This document shows positions 55,869 to 64,000 of a stretch of 64,000 nt of DNA, piece after piece. The DNA comes from Carboxylicivirga sp. M1479. GTDB lineage: Bacteria > Bacteroidota > Bacteroidia > Bacteroidales > Marinilabiliaceae. The notes below the pieces were generated by a model. The model was given only the letters and a program-made list of their open reading frames with translations, did not search any database and was not told the origin of the DNA. How positions within the stretch are numbered: position 1 is the stretch's first letter; each line of letters starts with the position of its first letter. The stretch covers positions 1-64,000 of the forward strand of contig NZ_VKDE01000003.1 in NCBI RefSeq assembly GCF_007097485.1, in the 5' to 3' direction. The translations under genes were made by a program, and so were the position numbers.

Positions 55869-57266
55869 ATGTTAAAGGAGAAAGAAAGAGTTGTCAATAA
55901 TTTTCTGGCAATAGTTGATGCTGTCCTTGCTTGGATTTCTTTAGATATAGCTTTTTATCTTTATTTTGGTCAATTTACTTTCCTAAGTAATAAAGATTCC
56001 ATCATCCTCCATCTAGTGGTTTTAGGTTTGTGGTTCTTTCTTTCTAAAGCGTTTAGGGCTAATGAAATCTATCGATCAAGACCATATTCCATATTGTTGT
56101 TTAATGTTACTGCAGCCACTACTATTGGCGTGGGGATTTTAGCTTTGGCGGTTTTTGTATTTAACCTGCATTACATCGGAGTTGTTCCACTCATCTATTT
56201 TGGTGGTGTGTCCGCATTGGTTTTGTTTACTTTAAAGGTTTTGTTCTTTACCTATATTAAGGGAGCTAGGCGTAAGGGGCTGAATTCGAGGAATATTCTT
56301 GTTGTAGGTGATGTGTCTGCAATGAGTTTTATTAATCAGGTGCTCAACTACGATGAGTGGGGCTACCGAATTGTGGGTGTTATTGGCAATGATGAGTTAA
56401 AGGAGCGCATAGGACAACGGGTGACAATGTTGCCTGAAGGTTCTAATATTGATAAGATCATCGAAGAGAAAACCATTGATGAAGTTATTTATTGTTGCGA
56501 AAAAGCGCGCATGGAAGACATCATGGTCATCTTAACAAGTTGTAATGAGTTAGGTGTTATCTTCCGAATGTCATCGCCATTTTTTAATATGCTAACGAAC
56601 AAGACTCACTTGCATTATTTCGATACAATCCCGGTTTTAACTATTTCCAATACGCCGATGGATTACCTTTTGCTAAAGTTCAAGAGTGTATTTGATTTTT
56701 TTGTTTCATTTTTTACCATCACCATCTTTTCACCACTTTTTATAGGTATTGCTCTTGGGATTAAATTAAGTTCTAAAGGTCCTATCTTTTTTAAACAGAA
56801 GCGTGTGGGTATGCGTGGACGTAAGTTTTGGGTGTATAAGTTTCGTACCATGGTGACCAATGCTGAGGACTTGAAAGCCAGTTTGATGGAGAAGAACGAG
56901 ATGGATGGCCCGGCTTTTAAAATGGAACGCGATCCTCGCATTACAGGTATTGGTCATTTTTTACGTAAGACGAGTTTGGATGAGTTGCCGCAGTTCTTTA
57001 ATGTGATGTTGGGCGACATGTCTATTGTAGGGCCTCGTCCGCCAGTACCATCAGAAGTAAAAGAGTATGAGCGCTGGCAGCTCCGTCGTTTATCAATGAA
57101 ACCTGGTATTACTTGTATCTGGCAAATTTCACCCAACAGAAACGATGTGTCCTTTGAGGATTGGATGCGTATGGATCTTGAGTATATAGATAATTGGTCT
57201 TTACGTTTAGATTTTGTCATTGTTCTCAAAACCATCCGTACCATGTTAAGGGCAGATGGTAGATAA
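55869..57266 (+). CDS. wcaJ: Undecaprenyl-phosphate sugar phosphotransferase (WcaJ-like)
   Basis: A 465-residue initiating enzyme that moves a sugar-1-phosphate onto undecaprenyl phosphate. N-terminal membrane helices (about residues 15-130), a CoA-binding-like domain (about 140-250, NILVVGDVSAMSFIN), a reentrant helix near 275-300 and the catalytic bacterial sugar transferase domain. That domain is recognised by SKGPIFFKQKRVGMRGRKFWVYKFRTM, RKTSLDELPQF and MSIVGPRPPVPSEV. It would start each repeat unit of the polysaccharide. It overlaps the next gene by 11 bases. Confidence 0.94.
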   Translation: MLKEKERVVNNFLAIVDAVLAWISLDIAFYLYFGQFTFLSNKDSIILHLVVLGLWFFLSKAFRANEIYRSRPYSILLFNVTAATTIGVGILALAVFVFNLHYIGVVPLIYFGGVSALVLFTLKVLFFTYIKGARRKGLNSRNILVVGDVSAMSFINQVLNYDEWGYRIVGVIGNDELKERIGQRVTMLPEGSNIDKIIEEKTIDEVIYCCEKARMEDIMVILTSCNELGVIFRMSSPFFNMLTNKTHLHYFDTIPVLTISNTPMDYLLLKFKSVFDFFVSFFTITIFSPLFIGIALGIKLSSKGPIFFKQKRVGMRGRKFWVYKFRTMVTNAEDLKASLMEKNEMDGPAFKMERDPRITGIGHFLRKTSLDELPQFFNVMLGDMSIVGPRPPVPSEVKEYERWQLRRLSMKPGITCIWQISPNRNDVSFEDWMRMDLEYIDNWSLRLDFVIVLKTIRTMLRADGR

Positions 57267-58086
57267 AAAAGTTAGTATGCTGAAAATATTTATGTACATA
57301 TCACTAGTTGTTCTTTTATTCAGTTGCTCAACGCGCCCGAGTGTGCCGCGTGACTTGCCTCAGGAAGAGCTAATGGCTGAAGTGCTAGCCGATATGTATC
57401 AGGTGGAGAGCTTACTTGGTCAAACGCGTTTGTCCTATAATTCAAGCAAGGAAGATAAAGTGTCAGGGTATTACCGTTTTATCCTTGATCAGCACCAAAT
57501 GACCAAGGCGGAGTTTGATACGGCCATGTCATGGTACTCTGCTCATCCAACGGTTTTGTCAGATGTATACGAAGAAGTGGTAGAGATACTAAGCAGGCGA
57601 GATGCCGAGCTAAAGAATGAAGTGAACAGGCAGAAGGAAGATGCCCAGGCTCAAAAAGCCAATAAGCTAGCTGGTAGGATGAGTCTTTGGGAGGATTCTA
57701 CCAAGTTTAACCTGCCCTTTGAAGCGAATGATTCATTGGATAACCGAATTCCTTTTCATGTTAAGGTTGATTCTTTAAAAGGTGGTATTATTCGTTTGTA
57801 TGCTGGTTACACCTTTAAAGAAGGTGGTTTTTTGGATAGTGCTCAAATAAAATTATTGGCCTGTTATGCCGATAGTACCATTGATACGGTTTCCTATCAA
57901 ATTCATAAGTCGTTTAAGCGTGTTAATGGTAATTTGAGTCATCAAATTGGCCAGGCCAAGTCCTTGATTGAACTCAAAGGGTATTTATTTGATCACGATA
58001 CAAGTAAATACTCCACCGTGTCTGTTGAAGATGTGAAGTTGACTTTTATCCCTACTTTAAGGGCAGAGGAATTGATGATTGATTAA
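57256..58086 (+). CDS. DUF4296 domain lipoprotein
   Basis: A 276-residue envelope lipoprotein of unknown function. The lipobox follows the hydrophobic stretch MLKIFMYISLVVLLFSC. The N-terminal part (about 30-120, LPQEELMAEVLADMYQVESLL and YYRFILDQHQMTKAEFDTAMSWY) is the DUF4296 helical domain, and a coiled stretch RRDAELKNEVNRQKED follows. The ATG at 57256 adds seven residues; ATG at 57277 would begin the signal peptide directly. It is coupled by overlap to both neighbours. Confidence 0.82.
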   Translation: MVDKKVSMLKIFMYISLVVLLFSCSTRPSVPRDLPQEELMAEVLADMYQVESLLGQTRLSYNSSKEDKVSGYYRFILDQHQMTKAEFDTAMSWYSAHPTVLSDVYEEVVEILSRRDAELKNEVNRQKEDAQAQKANKLAGRMSLWEDSTKFNLPFEANDSLDNRIPFHVKVDSLKGGIIRLYAGYTFKEGGFLDSAQIKLLACYADSTIDTVSYQIHKSFKRVNGNLSHQIGQAKSLIELKGYLFDHDTSKYSTVSVEDVKLTFIPTLRAEELMID

Positions 58087-58589
58087 TGCGAAAAGTTAGT
58101 GCTCATTATTATTTGCGTTCGGATGGTTCTTTTGGAAAACGTCCCATCATAAGCCTTGATTGTGATGGGCGTATTGCTTCAGTCGTTGAAAAAGGCGATG
58201 ATTTTAAAGAAGAGCCAAGCCTGGAATATTACCCTGGAATATTAATCCCTGGCTTTGTTGCCTCAATTGGTCGTGCGAGTAAAAGTTTGTCTAAATTAGT
58301 CATTGTAAATGGGGTTTTGCGTTTGCAGCAAGAATCAGAATTACTGTCAAGTGAAGAATACCTAAAGCCTTGGGAGATATTAAAGCAATTGTCAACAGCA
58401 TCTTCAAGTGAGTATACTCTGGGGCACTATTTGTTAAAGCATACTTTTCAAGCGGCTCAGTTGCTTGAGCAAGCCGAGTGGGGTGTTCTCCGAGCGGGTG
58501 CTAACCCTGGTTTGTTAGTGTTGCAAAATATTGACCTAAGAAATATGGCCCTCAGTCCTCAGTCCTCATTCAAAATAATTCAGAGATGA
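58086..58589 (+). CDS. Amidohydrolase-like protein lacking the catalytic barrel
   Basis: A 167-residue protein. Residues 1-60 resemble the N-terminal composite domain of Bacteroidota amidohydrolases, up to YPGILIPGFV, where family members continue with NAHCH. Here the text goes on ASIGRASKSLS, so the metal-binding His pair is absent. The C-terminus (about 130-167, WGVLRAGANPGLLVLQNIDLRNMALSPQSSFKII) resembles the family's terminal strands. About 250-300 residues of TIM barrel are missing without a frameshift, so catalysis is unlikely. A binding role, or a fold kept by tandem duplication and loss, is a guess. It abuts the DUF4296 gene. Confidence 0.55.
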   Translation: MRKVSAHYYLRSDGSFGKRPIISLDCDGRIASVVEKGDDFKEEPSLEYYPGILIPGFVASIGRASKSLSKLVIVNGVLRLQQESELLSSEEYLKPWEILKQLSTASSSEYTLGHYLLKHTFQAAQLLEQAEWGVLRAGANPGLLVLQNIDLRNMALSPQSSFKIIQR

Positions 58590-58687
58590 AACGACCATGT
58601 AAATTTGATCATCCAATTTGACACATAAGGGGATGATGAAATTTATTTTGAGAGTTCCAACTGGCAAATGACGATAAACCTATACAG

Positions 58688-59518
58688 ATGAAGCAACTTT
58701 TACAAATAGCGATTAAAGCATCATTGATAGCAGGTAAGGAAATATTGCATGTTTTCAATTCCGATGATTTTGGAGTGCGATTAAAAAGTGACGACTCTCC
58801 TTTGACGGAAGCGGATTTAAAGAGTCATCAGGTAATTGAATCTGCCTTATTGTCTACGGGTATCGATATATTGAGTGAAGAAGGCGATGAAATTGATTTT
58901 GAGGATCGAAAAACTTGGAACAAGTTATGGATCGTTGATCCACTGGATGGAACCAAGGAGTTTATAAAGCGTAGTGGAGAATTCACGGTTAACATAGCTT
59001 TGGTCGATGGGCAAAAGCCTGTAATGGGCGTGGTATTTGCGCCTTATTTAGGCTGTTTGTATTGGGGCGATGAATCAGGTGCTTATAAAGTAGATTTATC
59101 AGACGATTGGATCAATAAACATATGGATGCCTTGATGGAAGAGCTAGTACCTAAACAATTGCCACTTCGGCAACCTGATGTGTGTACGGTTGTAGCCAGT
59201 GTTAGTCATTTTTCGGCAGAGACAGAGAAGTACATAAGTGCTTTAAAGAAGAAGGTAGGCGAAGTTGAACTGGTGTCACGAGGCAGTTCTTTGAAAATGT
59301 GTTTGGTAGCTGAGGGTTCGGCCCATTTGTATCCGCGCCTTGGACCAACAATGGAATGGGATACAGCAGCGGGGCAGGCTGTTGTTGAGGCTGCTGGTGG
59401 TCAGCTATACGATTGGGCGACAAAACAGCCTATGCAATATAATCGTCAGGATCTATTGAATGGCTGGTTTTTAGCTGTTGGTAAAGATGTGTCAATTGAT
59501 GATTATTGGTTGTTGTAA
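58688..59518 (+). CDS. cysQ: 3'(2'),5'-bisphosphate nucleotidase (CysQ)
   Basis: A 276-residue inositol-monophosphatase-fold enzyme hydrolysing adenosine 3',5'-bisphosphate, the by-product of PAPS use. SDDSPLTEADLKSH, LSEEGDEIDFEDR, the metal site WIVDPLDGTKEFIKRSGEFTVNIAL and MEWDTAAGQAVVEAAGG are present. The length is normal. It fits cysD and cysN at 20.6-23.2 kb as support for sulfate transfer, although it may also serve general sulfur metabolism. Confidence 0.93.
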   Translation: MKQLLQIAIKASLIAGKEILHVFNSDDFGVRLKSDDSPLTEADLKSHQVIESALLSTGIDILSEEGDEIDFEDRKTWNKLWIVDPLDGTKEFIKRSGEFTVNIALVDGQKPVMGVVFAPYLGCLYWGDESGAYKVDLSDDWINKHMDALMEELVPKQLPLRQPDVCTVVASVSHFSAETEKYISALKKKVGEVELVSRGSSLKMCLVAEGSAHLYPRLGPTMEWDTAAGQAVVEAAGGQLYDWATKQPMQYNRQDLLNGWFLAVGKDVSIDDYWLL

Positions 59519-59623
59519 GTGGCTTTTCATCTACTGACTTTTTAATCATTACTTTTCTTAGTTAAAGAATTATAAATCGCAATTGAAAAACTGATTTTTA
59601 TCACAATACCGCTATTAATTTTT

Positions 59624-59631
59624 TATCTTTG
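59624..59631 (+). promoter_or_regulatory. TAnnTTTG promoter element for pgk
   Basis: TATCTTTG followed by CGCTCATTG, 33 bases before the pgk start codon. Confidence 0.55.
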
Positions 59632-59664
59632 CGCTCATTGTTGAATTATTAAAATCACTACACA

Positions 59665-60840
59665 ATGGCTGCAATTGACAGTTACAACTTCGCAGGAAAA
59701 AAGGCCATCATCCGCGTGGACTTTAACGTGCCTTTGAATGATAAATTTGAAATTACTGATGATACACGTATTCGTGCTGCAGTACCTACTATTAAAAAGG
59801 TATTAGCCGACGGAGGTGCTGTTATTCTAATGTCTCATTTAGGTCGTCCAAAAGGCGAAGCTAAAGAAGAGTTTTCTTTAAAGCACATTGTAGCTCACCT
59901 ATCAGCTACCTTAGGTGTTGATGTGAAAATGGCACCAGATTGTATTGGTGATGATGTGAAAGCAATGGCTTCAGGCCTTAAGGGTGGTGAGGTTTTATTA
60001 CTTGAGAACCTACGTTTCCATAATGAAGAAACTAAGGGGGATGAAGGTTTCGCTAAGAAATTAGCTGAATTGGCTGATGTATATGTAAACGATGCCTTTG
60101 GTACAGCTCACCGTGCCCATGCCTCTACTACCATTATTGCTCAGTTTATGGATGAGAAAATGGCAGGTTACTTATTGGATAAGGAAATTAAATTCCTGGG
60201 CGATACTGTTGCTAATGCTGAAAAGCCATTTGTTGCAATTGTTGGTGGAGCCAAGGTGTCTGGTAAGTTAGAAGTGTTAAAGTCGTTAATCACTAAGGTT
60301 GATACAATCTTAATCGGTGGTGGTATGGCTTACACATTCTTAAAAGCTCAAGGATATAATGTGGGTAACTCACTTGTTGAGGAAGATTTAGTTGATACTG
60401 CGAAACAGATTTTGGTTGATGCTGAGAAAAATGGCGTTAACTTCATGTTACCAGTTGATAACTTAGCAGCTGATAAATTTGCTGATGACGCTGATATAAT
60501 GGAAGTAGGATGTGATATTCCTGAAGGTCGTATGGCTTTAGATGTTGGTCCTAAAACAACAGCTGCTTATTCTGCTGAAATAGCAGGTGCTAAAACAGTT
60601 GTTTGGAATGGTCCTATGGGATGTTTCGAAATGCCTAACTTCTCAAAAGGAACATTTGGCGTTTGTCAGGCTGTAGCTGATTCATCGGCTGTTTCTATTA
60701 TTGGTGGTGGAGACTCTGTTGCTGCTGTTAATCAAAGTGGTTTGGCCGATAAAATGAGCCATATCTCTACTGGAGGTGGTGCTTCTCTTGAATTCTTAGA
60801 AGGAAAAGAATTACCAGGTGTAAAAGCCATTCGCGGATAA
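59665..60840 (+). CDS. pgk: Phosphoglycerate kinase
   Basis: A 391-residue glycolytic kinase. KKAIIRVDFNVPLND, MSHLGRPKG, LLENLRFHNEE, NDAFGTAHRAHAST, VGGAKVSGKLEVL, ILIGGGMAYTFL, VWNGPMGCFE and IIGGGDSVAAV are all in order. Full length, stand-alone, with its own promoter and terminator. Confidence 0.99.
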   Translation: MAAIDSYNFAGKKAIIRVDFNVPLNDKFEITDDTRIRAAVPTIKKVLADGGAVILMSHLGRPKGEAKEEFSLKHIVAHLSATLGVDVKMAPDCIGDDVKAMASGLKGGEVLLLENLRFHNEETKGDEGFAKKLAELADVYVNDAFGTAHRAHASTTIIAQFMDEKMAGYLLDKEIKFLGDTVANAEKPFVAIVGGAKVSGKLEVLKSLITKVDTILIGGGMAYTFLKAQGYNVGNSLVEEDLVDTAKQILVDAEKNGVNFMLPVDNLAADKFADDADIMEVGCDIPEGRMALDVGPKTTAAYSAEIAGAKTVVWNGPMGCFEMPNFSKGTFGVCQAVADSSAVSIIGGGDSVAAVNQSGLADKMSHISTGGGASLEFLEGKELPGVKAIRG

Positions 60841-60862
60841 GTTTTATCTGAAGATATATTTC

Positions 60863-60894
60863 CAAAGCCTGTTAGCGTAAGTTGACGGGCTTTG
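60863..60894 (+). terminator. Rho-independent terminator after pgk
   Basis: CAAAGCC...GGCTTTG stem with additional partial inner pairs, followed by TTGTGTTTTG. Confidence 0.65.
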
Positions 60895-61003
60895 TTGTGT
60901 TTTGTAGTTGTGTAATTGGTTCCTTTAGCTTTGTCGTATATTTTCTGATTAACTCAGACTTTATAAATCTTAAATCGATCATCATATATCCTAAATCATC
61001 CTT

Positions 61004-61011
61004 TATCTTTG
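61004..61011 (+). promoter_or_regulatory. TAnnTTTG promoter element for waaA
   Basis: TATCTTTG followed by TTCAAAATAATTAAAAC, 17 bases before the waaA start codon. Confidence 0.55.
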
Positions 61012-61028
61012 TTCAAAATAATTAAAAC

Positions 61029-62252
61029 ATGACATTCTTGTACAATATTGGCATAGCGCTGTATTCTTGTTTGATAAATATAGTTGCGCCTTTTAATGCT
61101 AAGGCGAGGCTGCTTAAAGAAGGAAGAAGAGAATCGCTTCAACGCTTGAAGACACTGAAGTTGGATGGTCCTGTGGTGTGGGTGCATGCCGCTAGCCTGG
61201 GAGAGTTTGAGCAGGGAAGACCGATTATTGAAAAGATTAAAGCAGATCATCCGCAATATAAGGTGGTCTTGACTTTCTTTTCGCCATCGGGCTATGAGGT
61301 GAGAAAGAACTTTGATTTGGCCGATCATGTGTTGTATATGCCGGCTGATACAAAAAAGAATGCTAGAAAGTTTGTGGAGGCCATACGGCCAGAAAAGGTA
61401 TTCTTTATTAAATACGAATTTTGGCATCATTTCTTAAGTGAATTGTCAAAGCTAAGTATTCCTGTGTACGGAGTTTCAATGATCTTTAGGAAAGAGCAGG
61501 GTTTCTTTAAGGGATATGGAGCTTGGTTTAGGAATGTGCTAAAGGCATTTACAAAGTTTTATGTGCAAGATGAGGTATCTGGAGAATTATTGAGTGGAAT
61601 AGGCTTTAATAATTATGTTGTCTCTGGAGATACGCGCTTTGATAGGGTGCGCAACATTGCCTTGGAGTCAAAGAATTTCGATGTTGTTGAGAATTTTGTA
61701 GGGGATAGTCAGCAGGTGATTGTGGCTGGCAGTACCTGGGCGGCAGATGAAGATATATTGATTGATTACTTGCAGACAAATGAGCAAGTGAAGTTAATTA
61801 TTGCTCCGCATGAAATTCACAAAGAACATATTCAACAAATAGAAGCAAAGCTGAAAGTACCTTATCAAAAGTATACATGTACTGAAAATGACCTTGTTCA
61901 TGCCCGTGTTTTAATTGTGGATACGATTGGTATGTTATCATCTATCTATAAATACGGACAAGTGGCCTATATAGGTGGTGGTTTTGGAGTTGGAATACAC
62001 AATACTTTAGAAGCGGCTACCTATGGAATGCCAGTTTTGTTCGGGCCTAATTTTCGAAAGTTTAAAGAGGCGCGTGACTTAATTGATTTGCGAGGCGGCT
62101 TCTCAATCAAAAGTGCTGGTGAATTTAACGAATTAGCCAATCAGCTTTTTTCAGATGCAACATATCTAAAGAGTACTTCGGATAAATCTAAAGCTTATGT
62201 TGATAAAATGTGTGGTGCTACCAAGCAAATAATGACGGAGGTATTTGCTTAG
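61029..62252 (+). CDS. waaA: 3-deoxy-D-manno-octulosonic acid (Kdo) transferase
   Basis: A 407-residue GT30 enzyme attaching Kdo to the lipid A precursor. An N-terminal membrane segment (about 1-20), the acceptor-side block VWVHAASLGEFEQGRPII (catalytic Glu), KVVLTFFSPSGYEV, FIKYEFWHHF, and the donor-side YIGGGFGVGIHNTLEAATYGMPVLFGP are clear. It belongs with the other envelope genes of the region. It has its own promoter and terminator. Confidence 0.96.
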   Translation: MTFLYNIGIALYSCLINIVAPFNAKARLLKEGRRESLQRLKTLKLDGPVVWVHAASLGEFEQGRPIIEKIKADHPQYKVVLTFFSPSGYEVRKNFDLADHVLYMPADTKKNARKFVEAIRPEKVFFIKYEFWHHFLSELSKLSIPVYGVSMIFRKEQGFFKGYGAWFRNVLKAFTKFYVQDEVSGELLSGIGFNNYVVSGDTRFDRVRNIALESKNFDVVENFVGDSQQVIVAGSTWAADEDILIDYLQTNEQVKLIIAPHEIHKEHIQQIEAKLKVPYQKYTCTENDLVHARVLIVDTIGMLSSIYKYGQVAYIGGGFGVGIHNTLEAATYGMPVLFGPNFRKFKEARDLIDLRGGFSIKSAGEFNELANQLFSDATYLKSTSDKSKAYVDKMCGATKQIMTEVFA

Positions 62253-62286
62253 TTAGTGTTGATATTAAAGGGAAATAATATTTCTT

Positions 62287-62317
62287 AAGCCGATGCTCAT
62301 TGATCATCGGCTTTTTT
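62287..62317 (+). terminator. Rho-independent terminator after waaA
   Basis: AAGCCGATG and CATCGGCTT form a perfect nine-pair stem around a nine-base loop, followed by TTTT. Confidence 0.88.
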
Positions 62318-62495
62318 ATTTTTTCTCTTTTAACAAGTTGTTGATAAGATTCCAAATTATGGATTTTGCGTGTGATTTTAAGAGCGGGATTTACTGTTCT
62401 TTGGGTTTTAAAACATTAATAATGCAGCAACTTCAAGGGTTTTGTAAAATGCAATAGTGTATGGTGGTTTTTATTGTTGTGTTGATAAAAAATAT

Positions 62496-62579
62496 AGTTT
62501 TGGACAACTTTTTGAATTTGTAAAAATTCTAATGGAATGATAGTGAGGAGCGTGACCAAAAGTTTTGGACAACTTTTTG
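62496..62579. promoter_or_regulatory. Duplicated palindromic site upstream of nrdJ
   Basis: AGTTTTGGACAACTTTTTG occurs identically at 62496-62514 and 62561-62579, 65 bases apart. Copy 2 with its flank reads AAAAGTT-TTGGAC-AACTTTT, an inverted repeat. It may be an operator pair for nrdJ. No cobalamin riboswitch was recognised in the 62318-62699 leader and no gene is seen there. Confidence 0.45.
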
Positions 62580-62699
62580 TGATTGTTGAAAACTAAAGTT
62601 GTTCGCGATTGATGGCTTTCCTACCTTGCAGTCATATAAAAGAGGGAATATAAAAACACTAAATACCATTTTATCAACGTCTTAAATTTTTGTGAGCAA

Positions 62700-64000
62700 A
62701 TGGCTGTTAAAGAAATTGACCAAAAAACCGAAAATGTGAGTAAAACATTTACTAATGATGAAGCTTTTAAAGCATCGCTTGAGTATTTTCAAGGAGATGA
62801 GTTGGCCGCACGCGTGTGGGTTAATAAATATGCTTTGAAAGATTCAGATGGTAATATTTATGAGTCTAATCCTGATGAAATGCATTGGCGATTGGCTCGT
62901 GAGATTGCACGCATAGAAGAGAAGTATCCGAACCCAATGACAGTGACGAAGCTGTATGATCTATTAAAGAATTTTAAATACATCGTACCGCAGGGAGGTC
63001 CAATGTCGGGCATTGGTAATAATAACCAAATTGCTTCTTTATCCAATTGTTTTGTAATTGGAGATGATGGACCATCGGACTCATACGGTGGGATCATGAA
63101 GGTTGATCAGGAGCAGGTTCAGTTAATGAAACGTCGTGGTGGAGTAGGTCATGATTTATCACACATTCGCCCGAAAGGATCGCCAGTGAAGAATTCAGCG
63201 CTTACATCAACAGGCGTAGTGCCGTTTATGGAGCGTTTTAGCAATTCAACACGCGAAGTAGCTCAGGATGGTCGTCGTGGTGCTTTAATGTTAAGCGTAT
63301 CGATTAAGCACCCCGATTCGGAGTCTTTTATCGATGCTAAAATGGAGCAGGGTAAAGTAACAGGTGCCAATGTGTCGGTTAAAATTGACGATGATTTTAT
63401 GCAGGCTGTTGTTGATGGGGAAAAATACACACAGCATTATCCTGTTCATGCAAAAGATCCTAAGTACAAAAAAGATATTGATGCAACGGCTCTTTGGTCA
63501 AAGATTGTTCATAATGCATGGAAGTCGGCTGAGCCAGGTATCCTATTCTGGGATACAATTATTAAAGAGTCGGTGCCAGATTGTTATGCTGATTTAGGTT
63601 ATCGTACTGTGTCAACTAATCCATGTGGGGAAATTCCATTGTGCCCCTATGATAGTTGTCGTTTAATCGCTTTAAATCTCTATTCATATGTAGAGAATCC
63701 ATTTACTGAAAAGGCGAAATTTAATTTCAAATTATTCCGTGAGCATGTTGGTTATGCACAGCGTATTATGGATGATATTATTGATCTGGAATTGGAAAAG
63801 ATTGATGGTATCCTGAATAAAATCAAGTCAGATCCTGAGAGTGCTGTTGTTAAACGTGTGGAGCGCGAGTTATGGGAAAATATCCGCCAAAAGGCCGATG
63901 AAGGACGTCGTACAGGTGTTGGTATTACTGCTGAAGGTGATATGTTAGCAGCGCTTGATTTACAATATGGTAGCGATGTTGCTGTTGATTTTTCGATTGA
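62700..64000 (+). CDS. nrdJ: Adenosylcobalamin-dependent ribonucleotide reductase, class II (partial)
   Basis: The first 433 codons of a class II ribonucleoside-diphosphate reductase; the gene runs off the window. MAVKEIDQKTENVS is the start, after TGTGAGCAA. Class II marks are FKYIVPQGGPMSGIGNNNQIASLSNCFVIG (substrate-site Cys), QLMKRRGGVGHDLSHIRPKG, NSTREVAQDGRRGALMLS and the active-site stretch STNPCGEIPLCPYDSCRL. It makes deoxyribonucleotides without oxygen and needs vitamin B12. Confidence 0.92.
   Translation, partial: MAVKEIDQKTENVSKTFTNDEAFKASLEYFQGDELAARVWVNKYALKDSDGNIYESNPDEMHWRLAREIARIEEKYPNPMTVTKLYDLLKNFKYIVPQGGPMSGIGNNNQIASLSNCFVIGDDGPSDSYGGIMKVDQEQVQLMKRRGGVGHDLSHIRPKGSPVKNSALTSTGVVPFMERFSNSTREVAQDGRRGALMLSVSIKHPDSESFIDAKMEQGKVTGANVSVKIDDDFMQAVVDGEKYTQHYPVHAKDPKYKKDIDATALWSKIVHNAWKSAEPGILFWDTIIKESVPDCYADLGYRTVSTNPCGEIPLCPYDSCRLIALNLYSYVENPFTEKAKFNFKLFREHVGYAQRIMDDIIDLELEKIDGILNKIKSDPESAVVKRVERELWENIRQKADEGRRTGVGITAEGDMLAALDLQYGSDVAVDFSI

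Noticed and set aside
62318-62699. Cobalamin riboswitch before nrdJ
   Set aside because: Looked for because class II enzymes are sometimes B12-controlled, but no B12-box-like core or matching multi-stem layout was seen.

Overview
This window comes from a Bacteroidota chromosome, most likely a marine or sediment member of the Bacteroidales/Marinilabiliales. The signs are a low GC content, A-rich leaders without clear Shine-Dalgarno sites, many copies of the Bacteroidota promoter element TAnnTTTG, a type IX secretion (T9SS) sorting-domain protein, Bacteroidota-specific families (DUF4831, DUF4296, DUF5020, DUF6266, Wzi, GIN/DUF2807), a Bacteroidota-type DksA-like protein without a zinc site, and a B12-dependent ribonucleotide reductase. 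No rRNA, tRNA, CRISPR array or transposase was seen.

Layout. 0.1-8.5 kb is housekeeping and transport: a NAD(P)HX repair enzyme, a DUF4831 lipoprotein, the dipeptidase PepD next to an MFSD1-like transporter, then a purine permease with its outer-membrane partner on the minus strand. 8.7-13.4 kb holds ileS, a dksA-like gene and lspA. 13.6-47.7 kb is a large Wzx/Wzy-type surface polysaccharide locus. It contains an export channel, a GxxExxY gene inside a repeat field, Wzz, UDP-glucose dehydrogenase, CysD/CysN, a sugar aminotransferase, Wzx, a four-gene N-acyl-sugar cassette (LpxD-like acyltransferase, unknown protein, KAS III, acyl carrier protein), five glycosyltransferases, two Wzy-like membrane proteins, a glucuronyl C5-epimerase homologue and an epimerase. 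It continues with rmlA-C-D-B (rmlD broken by an amber codon), a DUF6266 gene, a second repeat field, gmd, a second GxxExxY gene, fcl and manC. 48-50.2 kb has a T9SS cargo protein and a third repeat field. 50.3-57.3 kb carries a minus-strand envelope operon (PagL-like deacylase, GIN-domain lipoprotein, two glycosyltransferases), then wzi and the initiating transferase wcaJ. 57.3-64 kb has a DUF4296 lipoprotein, a barrel-less amidohydrolase relative, cysQ, pgk, waaA and the start of nrdJ.

How it works together. WcaJ would load a sugar phosphate on undecaprenyl phosphate and the glycosyltransferases would extend it. The sugars could include glucuronate (Ugd), rhamnose (Rml, if RmlD works), fucose (ManC-Gmd-Fcl) and an N-acylated 4-amino-6-deoxyhexose (aminotransferase plus acyl cassette). 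Wzx, Wzy, Wzz and the Wza-like channel would flip, polymerise and export the chain, and Wzi would anchor it. The C5-epimerase suggests iduronate, and CysD/CysN with CysQ hint at sulfation, although no sulfotransferase is visible.

The most unusual signals are three fields of structured repeats, two of them next to GxxExxY nuclease-like genes. Stem-preserving changes in the repeats point to a conserved fold. Others are the C5-epimerase in a Wzy locus, the acyl-sugar cassette, the swapped GIHH signature in IleRS, a 21-nt-periodic LP heptad repeat, and 11-bp iterons before the DUF6266 gene.
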